A DNA stretch of 11,150 bases from Nitrospirota bacterium. Its GTDB lineage: Bacteria > Nitrospirota > Nitrospiria > JACQBZ01. The notes below the pieces were generated by a model. That model saw only the letters and a program-made list of their open reading frames with translations, searched no databases and was not told the DNA's origin. Where the stretch lies: contig JACQHO010000107.1 in NCBI GenBank assembly GCA_016198945.1, forward strand, positions 1 through 11,150, read 5' to 3'. This document shows, in pieces, positions 6,160 through 11,150 of the stretch. Numbering within the stretch: position 1 is the stretch's first letter; each line of letters begins with the position of its first letter. The translations under genes were made by a program, and so were the position numbers.

Positions 6160-6839
6160 AACAACTTTTCCAGATCCTCCGGCCCGACCTGGTCGAGGTT
6201 ATCAACAACGACATCCGCGTGGGAGAGTTTCTCTTTCGGGTAGGAATTCGTGACGGCGAGGCATTTCATCCCGGCCGCTTTCGCTCCCTCAACGCCGTGC
6301 AGCGAGTCCTCGATCACGAGGCATTCGTCTGGACGGATCGGCGGCGACGGGACGGGCTCCTTCCGGTTGATTTCGGCCAACGCGGTCTGGAAGGCCTCCG
6401 GATGCGGCTTGCCGTTCCGAACGTCCTGCGCCGTGACGAGCACCGGAAAGGCGTCGCGCATCCCGCCTTTATCCAATGCGAACTTCACCTCGCCGCGAAA
6501 CGCGCCGGAGGCGATCGCCAACCGGAACCGTCCTGTCAGTTTCTTCACCAGATCCACGACGCCGGGATAAAGAATCAGTTCCTGTTGCGAGAGCCGGCGA
6601 TAGACCTCCATCTTGCGGATAATCAGCTTTTTTAAGATTTTATTGTCGACCGGTCGGTTGTTGGCGCGTAAAACGGCTTCGAAACAGCCCTTGTCATCCA
6701 TCGCAAGGTATTTCAAAAAGTATTCTTCCGTGGACAACGAAACGCCTTCCTCCGCCAAAACCTCCTTGAAGGCTTTCAAGTGGTGCGGCTCGCTGTCCAC
6801 AATCACGCCGTCGCAATCAAAGATCACCGCTCTCAACAT
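6156..6839 (-). CDS. HAD-superfamily hydrolase, subfamily IA (phosphatase or phosphomutase-like)
   Basis: A 227-residue cytosolic enzyme with all four HAD motifs. Motif I is FDCDGVIVDSEP, with nucleophile D8 and acid/base D10. Motif II is the Ser of IASGA (S111). Motif III is K144 in NGKPHPEAF. Motif IV is E177-D178 in VIEDSLHGVEGAKAAGM. A helical cap domain lies between motifs I and II (about residues 16-90). The DGVIVDSEP form is shared by beta-phosphoglucomutases, phosphoglycolate phosphatases and sugar phosphatases, so the substrate cannot be given. The ATG at 6839 is chosen because the family starts a few residues before the first Asp. A GTG at 6884 would add 15 residues but lies upstream of a good promoter. 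Separate promoter from dtd, whose stop is 63 bases upstream. Confidence 0.9.
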   Translation of the reverse strand: MLRAVIFDCDGVIVDSEPHHLKAFKEVLAEEGVSLSTEEYFLKYLAMDDKGCFEAVLRANNRPVDNKILKKLIIRKMEVYRRLSQQELILYPGVVDLVKKLTGRFRLAIASGAFRGEVKFALDKGGMRDAFPVLVTAQDVRNGKPHPEAFQTALAEINRKEPVPSPPIRPDECLVIEDSLHGVEGAKAAGMKCLAVTNSYPKEKLSHADVVVDNLDQVGPEDLEKLF

Positions 6840-6845
6840 GATGCT

Positions 6846-6874
6846 ACTATAGCAGAAATAAAGTCCATGAACAA
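6846..6874 (-). promoter_or_regulatory. possible promoter for the HAD gene giving a leaderless mRNA
   Basis: On the minus strand TATAGT (6846-6851) is a five-of-six -10 box, with TTGTTC (6869-6874) exactly 17 bases upstream as a weak -35. Only six bases separate the -10 box from the ATG at 6839, so transcription would begin at or next to the start codon. No Shine-Dalgarno sequence is seen before that ATG, which agrees with a leaderless transcript. Confidence 0.4.
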
Positions 6875-6902
6875 ACTCTTCCACCCCCCCCAGCTTCGGG
6901 CC

Positions 6903-7340
6903 TCAGCTTTCAAGGATAAACGTGACGGGGCCGTCGTTGTGGAGCGAGACGATCATCCGGGCGGCGAACCGTCCCGTTTCGACCGTGAGGCCGGCGGCGA
7001 TCAGGTGGTCGACAAATCGATGGTACAACCGCTCGGCCAATTCGCGACCGGCCACGGCCTCAAAGCTCGGCCTCCTTCCCTTTACCACCGTCGCCACCAG
7101 CGTGAACTGGGAGACGACCAGTAGCTGGCCGTCGACCTCCTGGACGGAGCGATTCATCTTTCCGGCCTCATCATCGAAAATCCGAAAGGCGAGGATGCGG
7201 TCCGCCAGATAGTCGGCATCCTCGGCGGTATCGTCCTTTGCCACCCCGAGCAGGACGACCAGTCCCGGGCCGATCCGTCCCACGACCGCCTGTTCTACCG
7301 AGACCTGCGCCTCCGACACCCGTTGAATCAAGGCTTTCAT
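6903..7340 (-). CDS. dtd: D-aminoacyl-tRNA deacylase
   Basis: A 145-residue protein of exactly the usual Dtd length. The enzyme removes D-amino acids (and mischarged glycine on tRNA-Ala) from tRNA, a cytosolic proofreading role. Diagnostic motifs are SQFTL (residues 77-81) followed by KGRRPSF, and the C-terminal NDGPVTF (135-141) containing the Gly-cisPro pair that enforces chirality. The start MKALIQRVSEAQVSV is the standard family N-terminus. A strong ribosome site (GGGAGGGAG) lies a few bases before the ATG. It is transcribed away from the exported-protein gene from its own promoter at 7363-7391. Nothing about the protein is unusual apart from V-A-T where Y-A-D is common after SQFTL. Confidence 0.96.
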   Translation of the reverse strand: MKALIQRVSEAQVSVEQAVVGRIGPGLVVLLGVAKDDTAEDADYLADRILAFRIFDDEAGKMNRSVQEVDGQLLVVSQFTLVATVVKGRRPSFEAVAGRELAERLYHRFVDHLIAAGLTVETGRFAARMIVSLHNDGPVTFILES

Positions 7341-7362
7341 CTTACTCCCTCCCGAGTTGCGA

Positions 7363-7391
7363 ATGATATCAAAATGGTCTTGGCTTTACAA
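7363..7391 (-). promoter_or_regulatory. probable promoter for dtd
   Basis: On the minus strand TTGTAA (7386-7391) and TATCAT (7363-7368) are separated by exactly 17 bases; matches to consensus are four and five of six. The start would be near 7356, leaving about 15 bases of leader containing the ribosome site. It overlaps the divergent plus-strand promoter at 7380-7408. Confidence 0.45.
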
Positions 7392-7408
7392 TATCCGCAG
7401 AGTATAAT
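7380..7408 (+). promoter_or_regulatory. promoter for the exported-protein gene
   Basis: A perfect -10 box TATAAT (7403-7408) is preceded after exactly 17 bases by TTGGCT (7380-7385), a four-of-six -35 match. The start would fall near 7415, inside the inverted repeat at 7409-7433. Its -35 region is shared with the divergent dtd promoter. Confidence 0.6.
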
Positions 7409-7433
7409 CCAAAAGGTGCCTGTCACCTTTTGG
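7409..7433. repeat. 25-base inverted repeat at the probable transcription start
   Basis: CCAAAAGGTG (7409-7418) pairs perfectly with CACCTTTTGG (7424-7433) around CCTGT. It begins directly after the -10 box, so it could be an operator bound by a dimeric repressor, a hairpin at the 5' end of the mRNA, or a REP-like dispersed repeat. Similar AAGGTG/CACCTT palindromes are, from memory, common intergenic repeats in several bacterial groups. Confidence 0.6.
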
Positions 7434-7453
7434 GACGTAACCGGTTGATAATT

Positions 7454-8140
7454 ATGATGATGGTTTACATTCAGACGGGGTCGGTCATGATCTGGCTCTG
7501 GATGGCCCTTTTCCCGGTCGCATCTCCGGCCGCCGTCGCCGAGCCGATTGAAGAGCGATTTCAAACCGAGATGGGCGAGACGATGCGGTGCGTCTACACC
7601 GCCGGCGATCCGGCCGTTACCGATGAGGCGCTTCGGCTCTGGCTGAGACTTCGGTATCCTTTTGAGAGTTTCGGTTTTCCGCGCATTGAACAGGGGATTT
7701 CGTCCGCCGCCGGTTCGTCCCTGGCGACAAAAGTCTCAGAGAATCTTGCCGCCCAGCATCGGGCGATCGAATCGCTTGTCTCCGTCGCGCCGGATGATTC
7801 CCTCCGACCGCTTTACAACGCGGTTCTCGCCACGTTTGAAAGGGAATATGACTACAGCCGGACCCTGGCGGATTTTCTTGACCACAAAGACGCCGATCGG
7901 TTCATCCGGATGCTGGACGAAAAGATGAAGTTGCGGCCTGCCGAGAAGGAGAAGATCCTGTCCATTGCAAAGGCTCTATCGGCCGGGAAGATCACGGACG
8001 ACCTCCAAACCGTGCATGAACAGTTTTTGAACGAGCATGTCATGGTGGACGATCAGCGGAGGCATTTTGCCGATTTTCACCGGGACTTCATCCGGAAATA
8101 TCGGATCGGGATCGATTGCGGGTGCGTCGAGAAGTGTTGA
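7454..8140 (+). CDS. exported protein of unknown function with a Cys-rich tail
   Basis: I do not recognise this family. With the first of three consecutive ATGs (7454) the product is 228 residues. An ATG at 7487 or a TTG at 7430 are alternatives, and none has a clear ribosome site. A hydrophobic segment (about residues 11-28) ends in AAVA before EP, a probable signal peptidase I site, so the protein is likely periplasmic. The mature part is mostly helical and charged. It carries one early Cys (46, in MRCVYTAG) and a tail IDCGCVEKC with Cys 222, 224 and 228. Four cysteines could make disulphides or bind a metal. Low-complexity and membrane segments are otherwise absent. It is driven by the strong promoter at 7380-7408 and ends seven bases before the convergent murJ stop. 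Confidence 0.8.
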   Translation: MMMVYIQTGSVMIWLWMALFPVASPAAVAEPIEERFQTEMGETMRCVYTAGDPAVTDEALRLWLRLRYPFESFGFPRIEQGISSAAGSSLATKVSENLAAQHRAIESLVSVAPDDSLRPLYNAVLATFEREYDYSRTLADFLDHKDADRFIRMLDEKMKLRPAEKEKILSIAKALSAGKITDDLQTVHEQFLNEHVMVDDQRRHFADFHRDFIRKYRIGIDCGCVEKC

Positions 8141-8147
8141 ACCATCC

Positions 8148-9734
8148 CTACGTGGGGCGTATTCCTTTCTTTGCGATCTTCGTCCTGACCATCTCCCACA
8201 GAAAGGTCTGTTCCTCGGAGCGCAGCAGGCGGTTGGCCGTGATGTAGCTGAGGACCGCCAGCGCGATTGTGCCGAGCAGCCAGATCGCCTTGATATCCCA
8301 CTCGCCGGGGAAGGACCAGATTGAAAGACTTCCAACCGTCCATCCAATCAGCCCGACGGGGATCGTGGCCGCAACGGTGTTCCCGACCGAGCGAAGGATC
8401 ACGGGCCATTCGATTCCCTGTAGTCGGCGGTTTAAAATCCAGATCAGAAGTCCGAAATTCAGAACGGCCGCAAGCGAGGTCGCCAGCGCGAGCCCGCCGT
8501 GCAGCAGCGGCCGCATCAGCAAAAGACTCAAAACGACGTTGGTGACCATCGCCGCAACGGCGATCTTGACCGGTGTCTTCGTGTCCTGCAACGAATAGAA
8601 GGCCGCGACCACGATCCGGATGCCCGCGAAGGCCGGCAGGCCGACGCAATAAAAGAACAGCGCGGCGGCCGTGCCGGCTGTTCCGGCGGCCGTGAACAGG
8701 CCGTGCTCGAAGAAGAGATGGATGATCGGAACGCGAAGCGTCATCAGCCCGATCATGGCGGGGATGATGATGAACAGGACCAGCCGCAGCCCAAACGAGA
8801 GCGTCTTCTTCAGTTCATCGGTCTGGCCGGCGGAGGTCTGCTTCGCCATCGTGGGGAGGATCGCCGTCCCCAGCGCGACGCCGAAGATTCCCATCGGGAA
8901 GAGGACGAGACGCATCCCGTAAAAAAGATAGGTCTGGCTGCCTTCGGGGAGATAGGAGGCCAGAAGCGTGTTCACGAGGATGTTCACCTGCGTCACCGAC
9001 AGGCCGATCATCGCCGGAAGCATCAAAAGACCGATCCGTTTCACGCCGGGATGAAACGGGTTGAATCGAAATCCGATCATCATCCGGCGGCGATGAAGGC
9101 CGGGGAGCTGCATGAAAAACTGGACCCCGCCGCCGGCCACAACGCCGATCGCCACGCCGAAGATCGGCTCGGTCAAATACGGTGAGAGCCACAGCGCGGC
9201 CGAGATAATGCAGACGTTGAACATGACGGGCGAGAAGGCCGGGACGGCGAAGGCCCGGAGCGAGTTGAGCATGCCCATCGTGAGCGCGGCCAGGCTGATG
9301 AACAAGAGATAAGGAAACATGAACCGGCTCAGCATCACGGTCAGGTCGAACTTGCCCGGCTCGTCTGCGAACCCCGGCGCGATTCCCCGGACGATCCAGG
9401 GGGCGGCCGCGATGGACAGGATGCAAATGACGGCGACGATCGTCAGCAGAGTCGTGAAAACGGCCGATGCCAGCTCGCGGGCCTCCTCCTTGCTCCGCTT
9501 CGTGGTGTATTCGGTGAAGACGGGGATGAAGGCGGCCGACATCGAGCCCTCCGCGAACAGCTCGCGGAGCATGTTGGGGATGCGGTAGGCCACAAAGAAG
9601 GCGTCGGCCACCATGCCGGCTCCAAACACCCGGGCCAGGATCATATCCCGGACGAAGCCCATGATCCGGCTCGCGAGGGTGGCCAGCCCGATCACTCCGG
9701 CGGCCTTGGCGATCTGTCGGCGTTCCTGGGTCAA
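8148..9734 (-). CDS. murJ: lipid II flippase MurJ (MviN)
   Basis: A 528-residue integral membrane protein of the MOP superfamily that moves lipid II across the inner membrane for peptidoglycan synthesis. The N-terminus shows the family signature: GLATLASRIMGFVRD followed by ARVFGAG, ADAFFVAYRIPNMLRELFAEG and AFIPVF, with conserved Arg 23, 29 and 51. Repeated hydrophobic segments run through the whole length, consistent with about 14 helices, and a central LFYGMRLVLFPMGIFGVALGTAILP matches the MurJ core. The start is TTG at 9734 with an AGGA about 9 bases upstream; the next in-frame Met (residue 25) would remove conserved sequence, and the nearby ATG at 9743 is out of frame. Its ribosome site abuts the 28-base palindrome at 9748. 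It converges on the exported-protein gene with a seven-base gap. Confidence 0.96.
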   Translation of the reverse strand: MTQERRQIAKAAGVIGLATLASRIMGFVRDMILARVFGAGMVADAFFVAYRIPNMLRELFAEGSMSAAFIPVFTEYTTKRSKEEARELASAVFTTLLTIVAVICILSIAAAPWIVRGIAPGFADEPGKFDLTVMLSRFMFPYLLFISLAALTMGMLNSLRAFAVPAFSPVMFNVCIISAALWLSPYLTEPIFGVAIGVVAGGGVQFFMQLPGLHRRRMMIGFRFNPFHPGVKRIGLLMLPAMIGLSVTQVNILVNTLLASYLPEGSQTYLFYGMRLVLFPMGIFGVALGTAILPTMAKQTSAGQTDELKKTLSFGLRLVLFIIIPAMIGLMTLRVPIIHLFFEHGLFTAAGTAGTAAALFFYCVGLPAFAGIRIVVAAFYSLQDTKTPVKIAVAAMVTNVVLSLLLMRPLLHGGLALATSLAAVLNFGLLIWILNRRLQGIEWPVILRSVGNTVAATIPVGLIGWTVGSLSIWSFPGEWDIKAIWLLGTIALAVLSYITANRLLRSEEQTFLWEMVRTKIAKKGIRPT

Positions 9735-9747
9735 GTCGGTTCATCCT

Positions 9748-9775
9748 GCAGGGGCGTATTGCAATACGCCCCTGC
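9748..9775. repeat. perfect 28-base palindrome between murJ and rpsT
   Basis: The half-site GCAGGGGCGTATTG (9748-9761) is followed by its exact reverse complement (9762-9775). In RNA it would form a long GC-rich hairpin. It is 14 bases before the murJ TTG, and its edge overlaps the likely murJ ribosome site. It is 10 bases upstream of the rpsT -35 box. Palindromes with a GGGGCGTATT core are, as I recall, dispersed intergenic repeats in several phyla, so it may be a mobile REP-like unit, an operator or a leader structure. Confidence 0.7.
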
Positions 9776-9785
9776 GAAAATTGCC

Positions 9786-9815
9786 TTGACAGTCCGAATG
9801 CAATCGTGGTACAAA
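9786..9815 (+). promoter_or_regulatory. promoter for rpsT
   Basis: A perfect -35 box TTGACA (9786-9791) is followed after 18 bases by TACAAA (9810-9815), a four-of-six -10 match. The start would lie near 9822, giving a leader of about 34 bases that includes AAGGAG. Confidence 0.55.
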
Positions 9816-9855
9816 AAACACTCTTTGAATAGAAAATATTACCCAAGGAGTCACA

Positions 9856-10137
9856 ATGGCAGATCACGCATCCGCAATCAAACAGATACGAAGCTCGAAA
9901 CGGCGTCAGGCCCGGAACCAGTTGGTGTTGACAGCGCTGAAGACATTGGTCAAGAAGATGAACACCGCACTCACCGCCAGGAAACTGGACGAGGCGAAAG
10001 CCCTTCTGGCCAGGACCACGTCCGCCTTCGACCGCGCCGTCACCAAAGGCGTTCTCCACCGGAACACCGCTTCCCGCAAGATCTCCCGCCTGACCTCAAA
10101 GGTACAGAAGGGGCTGCCGACCCAGAAATCGGCGTAA
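9856..10137 (+). CDS. rpsT: 30S ribosomal protein S20
   Basis: A 93-residue, Lys/Arg-rich, all-helical protein of normal S20 length. S20 binds 16S rRNA early in small-subunit assembly. The start MADHASAIKQIRSSKRRQARNQ matches the conserved S20 N-terminus (ADxxSAxKRxRxxxKRxxRN), and the later stretch HRNTASRKISRLTSKV is the conserved C-terminal helix. AAGGAG lies five bases before the ATG, the best ribosome site in the window. It is monocistronic from its own promoter, divergent from murJ. The last 42 bases are also read in the opposite direction as the end of holA. I see no T-run terminator after the stop; a weak CTGTT/AACAG stem lies a few bases downstream. Confidence 0.97.
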   Translation: MADHASAIKQIRSSKRRQARNQLVLTALKTLVKKMNTALTARKLDEAKALLARTTSAFDRAVTKGVLHRNTASRKISRLTSKVQKGLPTQKSA

Positions 10138-11139
10138 CCCTTTCTGTTTTCCCGAACAGAGATCAAGAACGAGCAGCTCTAAAATCAGTTTCGGGGCCAG
10201 CGCGCCTCCCTTGAGGCCGGCGTCCGTCTCGACAAAACGCTGAAAGGCCCAGCGCAGATCCTTCTCCGAATAGGCCTTGGCCGCCGCGATCACGGATGCG
10301 CCGGCCCATTGGCCCAGCCCGAACATCCGCATCAGCGCCGCGTCGGTATGGCCGGCCTGCATCGCGCGTTTGACCTTCCAGACCAGCCGGAACCGGTAGC
10401 CGATCGTGGATAAAATTTTAAGCGGCGGCTCGCCCTCCTCGACCAGGCGCGTCAGCGTCCGGATCGAGGGCTCGGTCTGTCGCCGCGCGAGGGCGGTCAG
10501 AAGATCGTAGACCGAGACCGCGCCGGACGCGGAACAGGCCCGCTGCACGTCTTCCATCTCGATCCATTTTTCATGGTCGCTCCCGATCACGGCTTTGGTC
10601 AGTTCGTTCTGGAGCGGGAAAAGATCGCGGCCGACCCGTTCCTTTAAAAATAAAAGGGCATCCTCCGAGATCGCGCGGCCCATGGATTGGGCCTGCGCCT
10701 TGAGCCAGACCGTGACCTGCGCGTCGGTGAGAGGCCGGCAGTCCACCACGACGGCCTGGGCCTTCAATGCTTGAAAGAACGACCGCCGCGCGTCGAATTT
10801 GGAGGCGACGCAGGCGAAGCAGGTCGTCGGAGAGGGGTTCTTCAGATAAGGGACGAGGCGGTTCGCCTCGCCGGCCGGCAACTGGTCGGCATTCCGAAAA
10901 ATCACCAGCCGGCGCTCGGCGAAGGCCGGGAGGCTTTCGACCGCGGTCAGGATCGCGTCGGCCGTTGCGGTTTCACCGTCGATAACGGTGGTGTTGAAAT
11001 CCCGGGTTGCGGGATCCACAACGGCGCGGCTCAGCCGTTCCGTCGCAGACTGGATCAGGAACTCCTCCTCGCCGGTCAGGAGATAAACGGGCGCGAGGGT
11101 TCCGCGGTCGACCTGGGCGGTGAAGTCCTGATAGCTCAT
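10096..11139 (-). CDS. holA: DNA polymerase III subunit delta
   Basis: A 347-residue HolA protein. Delta opens the beta sliding clamp as part of the clamp-loader complex. The N-terminus MSYQDFTAQVDRG followed by PVYLLTGEEEFLIQSA is typical; the position of the P-loop is occupied by TGEEEFL, as delta does not bind ATP. A central helical region begins near RPLTDAQVTVWLKAQA with GRDLFPLQNELTKA, a conserved delta motif. The C-terminal collar domain contains SVYDLLTALARR, EEGEPPLKILSTI and a LKGG-x-LAPKLILELLVL segment. Length is normal. The ATG at 11137-11139 is close to the window edge and has no strong ribosome site, but matches the family start. Its last 42 bases overlap rpsT on the other strand, so the extreme C-terminus (RFLGRQPLLYL) is encoded antisense to a ribosomal gene. 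Confidence 0.95.
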   Translation of the reverse strand: MSYQDFTAQVDRGTLAPVYLLTGEEEFLIQSATERLSRAVVDPATRDFNTTVIDGETATADAILTAVESLPAFAERRLVIFRNADQLPAGEANRLVPYLKNPSPTTCFACVASKFDARRSFFQALKAQAVVVDCRPLTDAQVTVWLKAQAQSMGRAISEDALLFLKERVGRDLFPLQNELTKAVIGSDHEKWIEMEDVQRACSASGAVSVYDLLTALARRQTEPSIRTLTRLVEEGEPPLKILSTIGYRFRLVWKVKRAMQAGHTDAALMRMFGLGQWAGASVIAAAKAYSEKDLRWAFQRFVETDAGLKGGALAPKLILELLVLDLCSGKQKGLRRFLGRQPLLYL

Positions 11140-11150
11140 CAGGCCGGGGC

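Noticed and set aside
6840..6884. N-terminal extension of the HAD protein from a GTG at 6884
   Set aside because: The 15 added residues match nothing in the family and lie across the predicted promoter; the G8 run before it is a poor ribosome site.
6884..6891. Run of eight C as a phase-variation tract
   Set aside because: It lies upstream of the chosen HAD start and outside the probable transcript, so slippage would not change a reading frame.
8815..10059. Long minus-strand open frame (414 codons) overlapping murJ in another frame
   Set aside because: The frame is out of register with the conserved murJ sequence, is rich in Arg/Pro/Gly as expected for a shifted frame, and also crosses the rpsT promoter and start.

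Overview
The window looks like an ordinary chromosomal stretch from a diderm (Gram-negative-type), fairly GC-rich bacterium. Evidence for an outer membrane is a likely lipoprotein, a likely outer-membrane barrel and the HflK/HflC pair. The convergent arrangement of rpsT and holA, with murJ and dtd nearby, together with frequent GTG/TTG starts, would suit a Nitrospirota-like or deltaproteobacteria-like lineage. That placement is inference from gene order and is not secure.

Region 1 (1-2530) carries housekeeping genes and repeats. It opens with the 3' end of a serine tRNA. The hflK-hflC operon follows on the minus strand with its own sigma70-type promoter. A complete tRNA-Ser(GCU) lies on the plus strand. 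Three copies of an unusual palindromic repeat, made of 8-base units, sit beside the two tRNA genes. In each case a short AT-rich hairpin lies between tRNA and repeat.

Region 2 (2529-6159, plus strand) is a likely operon. It holds ilvD (dihydroxy-acid dehydratase), a lipoprotein that reads as a seven-bladed beta-propeller and whose start overlaps the end of ilvD, and a probable outer-membrane barrel protein. The last two are not recognisable by name and may act together at the outer membrane.

Region 3 (6156-8140) has a HAD-family phosphatase and D-aminoacyl-tRNA deacylase (dtd) on the minus strand. Overlapping divergent promoters separate dtd from an exported protein of unknown function that ends in a Cys-rich tail. 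A 25-base inverted repeat covers the probable transcription start of the exported gene.

Region 4 (8148-11150) has murJ (lipid II flippase) on the minus strand, rpsT (ribosomal protein S20) on the plus strand, and holA (DNA polymerase III delta) on the minus strand. A perfect 28-base palindrome lies between murJ and rpsT. Three convergent gene pairs in the window (barrel/HAD, exported protein/murJ, rpsT/holA) abut or overlap with no visible intrinsic terminator.

I see no insertion sequence, phage gene, CRISPR array or defence gene. The most unusual material is the tRNA-flanking repeat family and the propeller lipoprotein with its barrel neighbour.
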